29,508 nt of DNA. Origin: Marinilabilia sp964403175. GTDB taxonomy: Bacteria; Bacteroidota; Bacteroidia; Bacteroidales; Marinilabiliaceae. A program made the position numbers and the translations under genes. The stretch is taken from positions 1 through 29,508 of the forward strand of contig CAYOFH010000029.1 of assembly GCA_964403175.1 (NCBI GenBank), given 5' to 3'. The first letter of the stretch is position 1. Each line of letters starts with the position of its first letter. Below are positions 1 to 7,227 of the stretch, piece after piece. A model generated the notes under the pieces. It was not told the origin of the DNA. It was given only the letters and a program-made list of their open reading frames with translations, and did not search any database.

Positions 1-7
1 ATTGTAT

Positions 8-141
8 AATAGTCCGTTAAGTTTTCATAATAGCCTATGACACAGTCATTTGCAACGAAACGGATTTTTGTGTCAAAATGCAGATTTTCAACATTATATG
101 ATTCATCCTAAATCTTAGATCTAAAAATCTAACGGGCTATT
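8..141 (+). promoter_or_regulatory. Possible structured 5' leader of mnmH operon
   Basis: Bases 8-19 (AATAGTCCGTTA) can pair with bases 130-141 (TAACGGGCTATT) over 12 positions with one G-U wobble. After one mismatch (20/129) the pairing continues for five more pairs (21-25 with 124-128, the first a wobble). The enclosed segment holds a second perfect 7-bp pairing, TGACACA (38-44) with TGTGTCA (69-75). The outer stem reaches the TTG start candidate at 140, so folding could hide the translation start. Whether this is a cis-regulatory RNA, a decayed repeat or chance is unknown. The window starts at base 1, so anything upstream is unseen, and no known riboswitch class was recognised. Confidence 0.3.
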
Positions 142-1228
142 GATTGTGAATAATATTGTTTCCGAACAGTTGAATATTGAAAAAGGACAGGAAACTTCGG
201 TTTTCTCTCCGGATTTTTTTCTGAAAGAGTCGGAAAGATATCCTGTCATTGACGTGCGAACGCCTGCGGAGTATGATGAGGGTCATATTCCGGGAGCTGT
301 CAATATGCCCATATTTTCAAATGAAGAAAGGGCGGTTGTTGGAACACTTTATAAAAATGAAGGAAGGAATAGTGCGGTCTTAAAAGGTCTTGAATTTGTT
401 GGCCCCAAAATGGCAGGTTTTGCACGGAAAGCCAGGGATCTCGCTGTAGATAATAAAGTGCTGGTACATTGTTGGAGGGGAGGCATGCGAAGTGGTAGTA
501 TGGCCTGGCTTTTTCGGACAACCGGCTTGCGGACTGCTGTTCTGGAGGGTGGTTACAAAGCCTACCGGGCGTCATTTCGAAAAATGTTGCAGGAGATAAC
601 GTGGCGTTTCGTGATTATTGGAGGGCCTACCGGCAGTGGAAAGACCGAGGTTTTATCAGAACTGAAAAAGCAGGGAGAGCAGGTACTGGATCTGGAAGGG
701 TTGGCCCATCATAAAGGATCAGCTTTTGGAGCACTGGGACAGGCAGAGCAACCTTCATCAGAGCAGTTTGAGAATGATATTCATGCTCATTTTTTTCGTT
801 TTCAACCCGAAAGAATTATTTGGGTGGAAGGGGAAAGTCATAGTATCGGAAGGGTCTATATTCCCGATATGCTTTTTGAGTTACTTATGGAGGCACCCCT
901 GGTAATGTATAATGTAGACAGGAACCTCAGAGTAAATAGACTTGTCCGGGATTACGGTTGTTTCGACAAGGAATTACTGGCTCAATCTGTTTTAAAAATA
1001 CAGAAAAGACTTGGAGGAGTCCGTACTCAGGAGGCATTGGATGCTCTGGAAATTAATAATTTCCATTTAGTTGCTGATATTGCTTTGCAATATTACGATA
1101 AAGGATATTCCAAATCACTGGCTAAAAGAAATGAACCGGTACTGATTATGGATGAAGCCAAAGATGATCCTGAAACAGTTGCTCAAAAATTAATTAATCA
1201 TTTCAATAATGCACACCATAGATACTAG
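140..1228 (+). CDS. mnmH: tRNA 2-selenouridine synthase MnmH (SelU)
   Basis: MnmH replaces the sulfur of 2-thiouridine at the wobble position of some tRNAs (Lys, Glu, Gln) with selenium, using selenophosphate; the known route passes through a geranylated intermediate. The N-terminal half is a rhodanese domain (about residues 22-145) with the catalytic cysteine C111 in VHCWRGGMRS. The C-terminal half is a P-loop domain with GPTGSGKT at residues 162-169. The length of 362 aa is normal for the family. No ATG lies near the start: TTG at 140 or GTG at 146 are the candidates, and the rhodanese domain leaves no room for a later start. It is the first gene of a five-gene selenium operon, and its 3' end overlaps the next gene by 20 nt. 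Identity is very secure; the exact start is not. Confidence 0.95.
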   Translation: MIVNNIVSEQLNIEKGQETSVFSPDFFLKESERYPVIDVRTPAEYDEGHIPGAVNMPIFSNEERAVVGTLYKNEGRNSAVLKGLEFVGPKMAGFARKARDLAVDNKVLVHCWRGGMRSGSMAWLFRTTGLRTAVLEGGYKAYRASFRKMLQEITWRFVIIGGPTGSGKTEVLSELKKQGEQVLDLEGLAHHKGSAFGALGQAEQPSSEQFENDIHAHFFRFQPERIIWVEGESHSIGRVYIPDMLFELLMEAPLVMYNVDRNLRVNRLVRDYGCFDKELLAQSVLKIQKRLGGVRTQEALDALEINNFHLVADIALQYYDKGYSKSLAKRNEPVLIMDEAKDDPETVAQKLINHFNNAHHRY

Positions 1229-1829
1229 AGGACGTCTCTGTCCCGAACCATTAATTATGGCTCGCAATGGACTAAGAGAGATTCAGGAGGGAGAGAAAAT
1301 GCTGGTAATCTCTGATAATGAGATCTCATACCATAATCTCATGAGTTTTCTGGAAGATCTGGGGACAAATCCTATGGTCAGCAAAAAAGAGGGTACCTAT
1401 CAAATTGAGGTTACCAAACCATCAGAAACAGCTCCGAAAAATGATAGTAATCCTGAGGATTATTGCGCTGTTCCGCAATCCCCGGAAGCAAGGGACAACT
1501 ATGTAGTAGTGGCCAGAAGTTGTTACATGGGAGAAGGCGATGAAGATCTTGGGGAATTGTTGATTCGTGGATATTTTAATGCACTTAAAGAGATGGATAC
1601 CTTGCCTACTCACATCATCATGTATAATGGGGGAGTGAAATTATCCATGAAAGATACTGATACTGCCGCTGCTTTGGGGGAACTGGAAGACAAAGATGTT
1701 AGTGTTCTGGTGTGTGGCACGTGCGTGGATTATTATCAGATGAAAGAACAGGTAGGCGTAGGACGAATAAGTAATATGTATCAGATAGCCTCTGTTCTTG
1801 CTGAAACGGAAAAAGTAGTTTATCTTTAA
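1209..1829 (+). CDS. yedF: Selenium metabolism protein, YedF family (TusA-like + DsrE-like)
   Basis: This is a two-domain protein. Residues 1-70 are a TusA/SirA-like domain with the family CPxP motif (C11-P-E-P14), whose cysteine carries persulfide in TusA. Residues about 97-206 are a DsrE/DsrF-like domain with a CGTC pair (C169, C172) near the end. This architecture matches the selenium-associated YedF family, which co-occurs with SelD in many genomes; its biochemical role there is not firmly established, and selenium or sulfur relay is the usual proposal. The ATG lies inside mnmH in another frame (20 nt overlap), which implies translational coupling. The next gene starts 9 nt after its stop. 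The family call is confident; the relay role is inferred from motifs and neighbours. Confidence 0.88.
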   Translation: MHTIDTRGRLCPEPLIMARNGLREIQEGEKMLVISDNEISYHNLMSFLEDLGTNPMVSKKEGTYQIEVTKPSETAPKNDSNPEDYCAVPQSPEARDNYVVVARSCYMGEGDEDLGELLIRGYFNALKEMDTLPTHIIMYNGGVKLSMKDTDTAAALGELEDKDVSVLVCGTCVDYYQMKEQVGVGRISNMYQIASVLAETEKVVYL

Positions 1830-1838
1830 TTCTATTCA

Positions 1839-2966
1839 ATGCCCCGTTTTTCCAGTACATATTTCGATAATGCAAGTACCAGTTGGCCCAAATCTCCTGA
1901 GGTAGCCATTGCTATGGCTGATTTTTTACAAAAAACCGGAGGAACATACGGGCGTGCTGCGTATCAGAGGGTTTACCAGACTTCTGCAATGGTTGAGGAG
2001 TGTCGCGATGAAATGGCTGATGTTTTGGGGGTAAATGAAACAGGAAATATTGCGTTTTCTTTAAATGCTACCCAGGCCATAAATACTATCCTTTCCGGAC
2101 TTGACCTGCACGATTGTGAGGTGTTGATTTCTCCTTTGGAGCATAACGCGGTAATGCGTCCTCTGCAGCATCTGGAGAAAAACTGGAATGTAATGTGGAA
2201 GGTGCTTCCTGCTGAGAAGGACGGAACTATTATCCCGGAAAAAATTCCGTCAATGATAACCGGCGTTTCGCGATTGGTAATTGTTAATCATCAAAGTAAT
2301 GTAAATGGCGTTATTCAACCGGTAGAAAAGATTCGTAAATTTATTGGCGAACTGCCGCTGCTGGTTGATAGTTCCCAGTCACTTGGAAATGTTCCATTTG
2401 AAGGGGATAAGTGGGGAGTGGATTTTATTGCTTTTACCGGTCATAAAGGTCTGCTGGGCCCAACCGGAACCGGAGGTTTTTTTGTCCGAAACCCTGAAAG
2501 TTTGTCGCCTCTGGTTTACGGAGGAACCGGAAGCCGGTCGGAGAGCCTTGAAATGCCTCTCTTTGCCCCTGATAAATTTGAAGCCGGAACTCATAACATG
2601 ATTGGACTTTCCGGATTGTTAGCTGCTTTGAAATATCGTCCTGAACAGAAATGGGAAAGATCTGATTTGGATGAATTGATTCAGCGTTTAAACAACATTC
2701 CCGGGTTAAAGGTGTTATCAGCCATTAATCCTGCGAACAGAGGAAATGTTTTTTCTCTGGTGCATGAAAACATGAATCCCTCTGCTATTGCACAGCGTTT
2801 GTACGATCAGTTTGAGGTTGAAATACGATCCGGACTTCATTGTTCTCCTATGGCTCACAGATTTCTGGATACCTCTCCTGCCGGCTCAGCCCGGTTTGCA
2901 CCCTCTGTCTTTCATAGCAGTAATGATTTGTTGAGGTTGGGTAATGTTCTTGAAAAAATACTTTGA
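1839..2966 (+). CDS. Class V aminotransferase, cysteine desulfurase / selenocysteine lyase-like
   Basis: This is a fold-type I PLP enzyme of 375 aa. Visible landmarks are the N-terminal YFDNASTSWPK segment, H102 in the EHNAV motif, D177 in VDSSQS (cofactor ring contact), the Schiff-base lysine K203 in TGHKG, and a C-terminal SGLHCSP motif with C335 at the place of the catalytic cysteine. The SGLHC signature points to the desulfurase subfamily typified by E. faecalis EF2568, which is repeatedly found beside selD, yedF and the Se/S carrier-like gene. The likely reaction is release of S or Se from cysteine or selenocysteine as an enzyme-bound persulfide or perselenide. The substrate cannot be decided from sequence. 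Its TGA stop overlaps the ATG of the next gene (TGATG). Confidence 0.88.
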   Translation: MPRFSSTYFDNASTSWPKSPEVAIAMADFLQKTGGTYGRAAYQRVYQTSAMVEECRDEMADVLGVNETGNIAFSLNATQAINTILSGLDLHDCEVLISPLEHNAVMRPLQHLEKNWNVMWKVLPAEKDGTIIPEKIPSMITGVSRLVIVNHQSNVNGVIQPVEKIRKFIGELPLLVDSSQSLGNVPFEGDKWGVDFIAFTGHKGLLGPTGTGGFFVRNPESLSPLVYGGTGSRSESLEMPLFAPDKFEAGTHNMIGLSGLLAALKYRPEQKWERSDLDELIQRLNNIPGLKVLSAINPANRGNVFSLVHENMNPSAIAQRLYDQFEVEIRSGLHCSPMAHRFLDTSPAGSARFAPSVFHSSNDLLRLGNVLEKIL

Positions 2967-3208
2967 TGAGTATCAGTATGTCTGCAGAACCACTTTTACT
3001 GTTTCCCAATGTGCATAAGGTAATGAAGGCTGACCGCCTTTTTAAATCCAGAGGAATCCCAACACGGGTTATCCCTGTTCCTGAAGATATTTCTTCGGAA
3101 TGCGGAATGTGTCTGGTAGTACCATACAGTGACCTGGAAATCTGTACCAAGGCCCTTAAACAAGAAGGAATAGGTTTTGAATTACATAAGAGCGATGAAA
3201 ATGAGTGA
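2966..3208 (+). CDS. Putative Se/S carrier-like protein (DUF3343 family)
   Basis: This is an 80-aa cytosolic protein without membrane segments. It resembles the small family formerly called DUF3343 and now described as putative Se/S carrier-like. The key visible feature is ECGMC, with C46 and C49 forming a CxxC pair suited to holding a persulfide or perselenide. I chose ATG 2966, which overlaps the upstream stop as TGATG; a TTG at 2963 and an ATG at 2978 are alternatives. The 3' end overlaps selD by 8 nt, so the gene sits physically between the PLP enzyme that would release selenium and the enzyme that would activate it. A shuttle role is an inference from this position plus the CxxC. Confidence 0.8.
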   Translation: MSISMSAEPLLLFPNVHKVMKADRLFKSRGIPTRVIPVPEDISSECGMCLVVPYSDLEICTKALKQEGIGFELHKSDENE

Positions 3209-4250
3209 GCAGATAATTGATTTGTTAGAGACTGTTGAGTATGGTGGTTGTTCCGCAAAATTGCCTCCAGGCCAATTAGTAGGAATTTTGTCGAAGCTTC
3301 CGCAGATGCAGCATCCCAATATCATGGTAGATATCGACACACATGATGACGCAGGCGTTTACAGACTGAATGAGGAAACTGCCATTATTTTTACCACCGA
3401 TTTTTTTCCACCTGTCTGCTCAGATCCTTTTGAGTTTGGAGAAATAGCTGCTGCCAACGCCCTTAGTGATGTTTACGCAATGGGCGGGACCCCGCTGCTG
3501 TCGCTAAACTTGTTGATGTTTTCATCTGCAAAAATGCCTTTGAGTGCCTTTGAACAAATACTGCAGGGAGGGCACAGCAAAATTGCCGAAGCCGGAGCTC
3601 TTTCAATGGGCGGGCATACCATTGAAGACCACCCTCCAAAATACGGACTGGCAGTGGTAGGAACGGTGCACCCCGAAAAATTAATTACCAATGCATCAGC
3701 CAAACCGGGCGACCTGTTGGTGTTAACCAAGCCTCTTGGTATTGGTGTTTTGGTGGCTGCCCAACGATTAAAAATGGTAAGGCAGGATGCTTACCTGAAA
3801 GGTTTGGAACAAATGAAGCTGCTGAATAAATGGGGAGCTGAGGTCATGACAAAGCATGGTATTAGATGTGCCACTGACGTTACAGGATTTGGATTATTGG
3901 GCCATGCCCTTAAAATGGCTGAAGCAAGTAATGTGAGTCTGGCCATCCGAAGTCGCGATTTGCCCATTGTTGAACAGGCTGCCGAGCTTGCCAATGAAGG
4001 TTGTCTGCCGGGGGCTGCATTTCGTAATCTGGATTTTGTGCAGCCATCATTACACGTAAATAAAATGGTGGAGCCCCATCTGAAAATGTTGGCTGCTGAT
4101 GCTCAAACTTCCGGCGGACTGCTGATGTGTGTACCTCCGGAAAAACTGGATGCTGTTTTGGCTGATATGGAAGCAACAGGGATGCATCCGAAAACTGCAG
4201 TAATCGGGGAGGTGTTGGCTAAAACACGCAAAACAATTTATTTGGAATAA
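3201..4250 (+). CDS. selD: Selenide, water dikinase SelD (selenophosphate synthetase)
   Basis: SelD makes selenophosphate from selenide and ATP, the selenium donor for MnmH and for Sec-tRNA synthesis. Starting at ATG 3201 the protein has 349 aa, and the active-site pair falls at C17 and K20 (GGCSAK), the same numbers as in E. coli SelD. An AAGAG at 3188-3192 lies 8 nt upstream of this ATG, whereas ATG 3195 and TTG 3177 are less well placed. The active-site codon is TGT, so this is a cysteine form and not itself a selenoprotein. AIRS-type ATP-binding segments follow, including the Asp-rich stretch near HDDAGV, DFFPPV, and the C-terminal TSGGLL segment. The gene overlaps the carrier gene by 8 nt and is last in the operon. 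Confidence 0.96.
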   Translation: MSEQIIDLLETVEYGGCSAKLPPGQLVGILSKLPQMQHPNIMVDIDTHDDAGVYRLNEETAIIFTTDFFPPVCSDPFEFGEIAAANALSDVYAMGGTPLLSLNLLMFSSAKMPLSAFEQILQGGHSKIAEAGALSMGGHTIEDHPPKYGLAVVGTVHPEKLITNASAKPGDLLVLTKPLGIGVLVAAQRLKMVRQDAYLKGLEQMKLLNKWGAEVMTKHGIRCATDVTGFGLLGHALKMAEASNVSLAIRSRDLPIVEQAAELANEGCLPGAAFRNLDFVQPSLHVNKMVEPHLKMLAADAQTSGGLLMCVPPEKLDAVLADMEATGMHPKTAVIGEVLAKTRKTIYLE

Positions 4251-4411
4251 ATGCTTTATCCGGTAATATTTAATGAGAAAGCAGATAGAATGCTTATTTG
4301 GTAACCTGTTTGGCTATATTTTTATTAATTTGCACCTTTTTACCTGCTTTATTTATAAGTTTTGGTTTTGAGATGTTCAAGTATCAGGAAATACAAGCAT
4401 CCACAGGCAAA

Positions 4412-4444
4412 CTCTTTATTGATCGCAACGCGACCAATAAAGAG
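4412..4444. repeat. Strong inverted repeat (14 paired bases, 3-nt loop) without T-tract
   Basis: The left arm CTCTTTATTG (4412-4421) is exactly complementary to CAATAAAGAG (4435-4444). After one A/C mismatch, TCGC (4423-4426) pairs with GCGA (4430-4433) around an AAC loop. It lies 162 nt after selD and 73 nt before the SIS gene. The right side continues GGGGTGCGGG and not a run of T, so it is not a classic intrinsic terminator in the + direction. It could be a terminator variant, a processing signal, a protein-binding palindrome or part of a structured RNA. Confidence 0.75.
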
Positions 4445-4516
4445 GGGGTGCGGGAGGTAACTCCATATACCTGGGGCGTTGCTCTGGATAGAATAAATTA
4501 TCGATAAAACACAATA

Positions 4517-5146
4517 ATGATTGAGAAAGAAATCAAGGCTTTATTGGAAGCTGAATCACGAGCGGTTGCAGAAATTCCTGTAACCAAAGAATTTGAAAGG
4601 GCAGTGGATTTGCTTTTTGAATATGTCCATAACCGCAAGGGGAAATTAATTACCAGTGGAATGGGAAAAGCAGGGCAGATTGCCAATAATATGGCCACGA
4701 CCTTTAGCAGTACCGGTTCTCCAGCTGTTTTTCTGCATCCCAGTGAAGCTCAGCATGGAGACCTGGGAATCATTCAGGAAAACGATGTCATGCTTTTAAT
4801 CTCTAATTCAGGAAAAACCCGCGAAATTATTGAGTTGATTGATCTTGCCAAGGGACTCCGACCCGATATTCCATTTATTGTAATTACGGGCAATAAAGAA
4901 TCTTTGCTGGCTGAGGCGGCTTCTGCCTGTTTATTTACAGGCAATCCTCCCGAAGTTTGTGCCCTGGGACATACACCCACCACATCTACCACAACAATGA
5001 CAGTTATAGGGGATGTGTTGGTGGTTTTGCTGATGAAGAAAATCGGTTTTAATAATCATGACTATGCATTGAGGCATCATGGTGGTTACCTGGGAGACAG
5101 ATCCCGTCAGGCTGCCGTTCTCGATAAAAATAAAAAATCTGTTTAA
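4517..5146 (+). CDS. SIS-domain sugar-phosphate isomerase, arabinose-5-phosphate isomerase-like
   Basis: This 209-aa protein is a single SIS domain. It resembles the KdsD/GutQ family, which interconverts ribulose 5-phosphate and arabinose 5-phosphate, the first committed substrate for Kdo. The positions that matter in KdsD are present: K51 in GMGKAG, E146 before the CALGHTPTTSTT stretch, and H187 in RHHGG. The SxS phosphate-binding turn is seen as SNSGKT (96-101). The CBS pair found at the C-terminus of E. coli KdsD is absent. Short SIS-only versions are known, including in Bacteroides, so this is likely a natural form and not a truncation. The next gene begins 2 nt after its stop. Assignment to Kdo synthesis is inferred, as no other Kdo gene is present. 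Confidence 0.8.
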   Translation: MIEKEIKALLEAESRAVAEIPVTKEFERAVDLLFEYVHNRKGKLITSGMGKAGQIANNMATTFSSTGSPAVFLHPSEAQHGDLGIIQENDVMLLISNSGKTREIIELIDLAKGLRPDIPFIVITGNKESLLAEAASACLFTGNPPEVCALGHTPTTSTTTMTVIGDVLVVLLMKKIGFNNHDYALRHHGGYLGDRSRQAAVLDKNKKSV

Positions 5147-5148
5147 CC

Positions 5149-6678
5149 ATGCCAAAAATTGATTGGAAAAAACTACACAACGGCTCTGATATTCTGGGGG
5201 TTGCCACTGAAGGTGTAAAGGGAGAAGAAATGAATTTTACTCCTGAAGTTGCCGAGAAACTTGGACGTGCATTTGTTGTCTGGTTGCAAACACATTTTTC
5301 CGGGAAAAACAAATTACGTATTTCGGTGGGGCGTGATCCTCGTTTGTCCGGATCGGAATTGTTACAATCCTTAATTAAAGGGTTGAATGCAGGAGGTGCC
5401 AATGTTGTGAACTTTGACCTTGCCAGCACTCCGGCAATGTTTATGTCCACCCAGTTGGGCGACAATCCGGTAGATGCTGCCATAATGGTAACAGGGAGTC
5501 ATTCGGCCAAATATAAAAATGGATTGAAACTTTTTACCTCTACAGGAGGGCTTGACAGGTGGGACATTACAGAAATTTTAAATATTGCCGAAAGCGGGCC
5601 AAAAGCAGGAGGAAGAAAAGGGGCGGTTGAAGATTTCGATTTTATGGCGGTTTATTCCGAACATTTGGTGGATATTGTCCGCAAAGAGGTAAATCATCCC
5701 AAACACTTTGAGACTCCTCTTAAGGGTTTGAAAATTGCCGTGGACGCAGGAAATGGTTCCGGAGGTTTTTTCGCCACCGGAGTGCTTTCTCACTTGGGTG
5801 CTGATATCTCTGCCTCTCAGTTTCTGGAGCCTGATGGCAATTTCCCTAATCATTTCCCTGATCCAGAGGATCCCAATGCCATGAATTCGCTTATTAGTAA
5901 GGTTAAGGAGTCGAATGTTGATTTGGGAATTATCTTTGATACCGATGTGGATCGTGCTGCATTGGTCGATTCTACCGGACGTCCCATTAACCGGAATTCG
6001 CTGATCGGTCTTGCTTCTGCAATTGTTCTTGAGAAGCATCCCGGAAGCACCATTGTTACCGACTCTATTACTTCCGATGGTTTGTCCTGGTTTATTAAAG
6101 AGCACATGGGAGGTAAACATCACAGATACCAGCGTGGTTATAAGAATGTGATTAATGAAGCCGTTAGATTAAATGGTATCGGAGAGGTGTCATACCTGGC
6201 CATAGAAACTTCAGGTCATGCTGCTTTCAGGGAGAATTTTTTCCTGGATGATGGTGCTTATCTGGCTACCCGAATGATTATTACCCTTGCCGAAATGCGA
6301 ACCAAAGGCAAGTTGCTGACCGATTTAATAGCTGACTTACCCAATCCGGTAGATTGTTGTGAAATCAGGCTGAAAATAAATTCTTCTGATTTCATTCAGG
6401 CCGGTTCAGATATTATTTCCGAAGTGGGTATTATGGCAGGAAACAAAAGTAACTGGGATTTACTTCCTGAAAACTATGAAGGAGTCAGGGTTAAATGTTC
6501 CGGAAAAGGGCAGGATGGATGGTTTTTGTTGCGTTTGTCGCTGCATGACCCGGTATTGCCTTTAAACATAGAGTCTAATGAACCCGGCGGGGTGCAGAAA
6601 ATTGCTGAAGAATTATTTGATTTTTTCGGGCGTTTTGATAATCTTGATTTGTCTGTATTTAAAAGATTTGGATTATGA
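5149..6678 (+). CDS. Alpha-D-phosphohexomutase (phosphoglucomutase/phosphomannomutase family)
   Basis: This 509-aa four-domain phosphohexomutase interconverts a hexose 1-phosphate and 6-phosphate through a phosphoserine. The phosphoserine loop reads TGSH with S117, followed by YKNGLK. The metal-binding loop is DTDVDR (264-269). The sugar-binding loop is ETSGH (353-357). A basic phosphate-binding region follows near VRVKCSGKGQDGW (about residues 445-457). The usual TASHNP loop is altered to TGSHSA, losing the Asn-Pro pair but keeping the nucleophile. The sequence reminds me of the plant-like phosphoglucosamine mutase-family branch more than bacterial ManB/GlmM, so the sugar specificity is open. 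Its stop overlaps the next start (ATGA). Placement after the SIS isomerase suggests a shared sugar-nucleotide or envelope role. Confidence 0.88.
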   Translation: MPKIDWKKLHNGSDILGVATEGVKGEEMNFTPEVAEKLGRAFVVWLQTHFSGKNKLRISVGRDPRLSGSELLQSLIKGLNAGGANVVNFDLASTPAMFMSTQLGDNPVDAAIMVTGSHSAKYKNGLKLFTSTGGLDRWDITEILNIAESGPKAGGRKGAVEDFDFMAVYSEHLVDIVRKEVNHPKHFETPLKGLKIAVDAGNGSGGFFATGVLSHLGADISASQFLEPDGNFPNHFPDPEDPNAMNSLISKVKESNVDLGIIFDTDVDRAALVDSTGRPINRNSLIGLASAIVLEKHPGSTIVTDSITSDGLSWFIKEHMGGKHHRYQRGYKNVINEAVRLNGIGEVSYLAIETSGHAAFRENFFLDDGAYLATRMIITLAEMRTKGKLLTDLIADLPNPVDCCEIRLKINSSDFIQAGSDIISEVGIMAGNKSNWDLLPENYEGVRVKCSGKGQDGWFLLRLSLHDPVLPLNIESNEPGGVQKIAEELFDFFGRFDNLDLSVFKRFGL

Positions 6679-7217
6679 GAATAATTAGAGATAATGTACT
6701 TGCCATGATTGTTGATGTTCAGGAGCGGTTGTTTCCCCATATTTATGAACATGAGCAGTTGGCAGAGAATATGAAGATTTTGGTGGAGGGACTTCAGGTA
6801 TTGGAAGTTCCTGTAATTGTTACAGAACAATACAAGAAAGGCCTGGGAGAAACCATTCCATTTCTGGCTTCTTTGTTGGATAAATATCCGCATAATGAAA
6901 AAACGGCCTTTAGTTGTTGCGATGATCCTGTCATCATGGAATCACTGGAACTGTCGTCTAAACGTTTTGTGGTTCTAGCCGGTATCGAATCTCATATTTG
7001 TCTTTTACAAACCGCACTGGATTTGAAAGAACGTGGCTATCATCCCGTGGTGGTAGAAGATTGTGTAGGTTCGAGAAATCCTGACAATAAGCGCATTGCC
7101 ATGGCACGTTTAGTCCAGGAAGATATTCTAATTACCAGTTACGAGTCGTTGCTTTTTGAATTGTGCCGTGTTTCGGGAACCGATGAATTTAAGGCTATTT
7201 CGAAACTTGTAAAATAA
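6675..7217 (+). CDS. Isochorismatase-family cysteine hydrolase
   Basis: This is a 180-aa isochorismatase/nicotinamidase-fold hydrolase. The expected catalytic triad can be placed at D14 (IVDVQERL), K76 (EKTAFSC) and C109 (GIESHICL). This pattern, with ESHIC in place of the ETDxCV of true nicotinamidases, matches the YcaC/ISOC1-like branch, whose natural substrates are mostly unknown. There is no signal peptide, so it is cytosolic. It is translationally coupled to the mutase by a 4-nt ATGA overlap and is followed 10 nt later by a PfkB kinase. Fold and triad are secure; the substrate is not, and I would not call it a nicotinamidase. Confidence 0.85.
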   Translation: MRIIRDNVLAMIVDVQERLFPHIYEHEQLAENMKILVEGLQVLEVPVIVTEQYKKGLGETIPFLASLLDKYPHNEKTAFSCCDDPVIMESLELSSKRFVVLAGIESHICLLQTALDLKERGYHPVVVEDCVGSRNPDNKRIAMARLVQEDILITSYESLLFELCRVSGTDEFKAISKLVK

Positions 7218-7227
7218 AACAACTGGA

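Noticed and set aside
1..139. A tRNA (such as tRNA-Sec) upstream of mnmH or in 4251-4516
   Set aside because: No T-arm GGTTCGAATCC-like sequence and no acceptor stem with CCA end were found in either spacer.
3249..3251. SelD as a selenoprotein
   Set aside because: The active-site codon at position 17 is TGT (Cys), not TGA, and no split frame around an in-frame TGA was seen.
4298..4507. A 69-codon open frame (TTG start) with a hydrophobic beginning between selD and the SIS gene
   Set aside because: It starts with TTG, has no recognisable family, and its second half is the 4412-4444 palindrome, which explains the absence of stops better than coding does.
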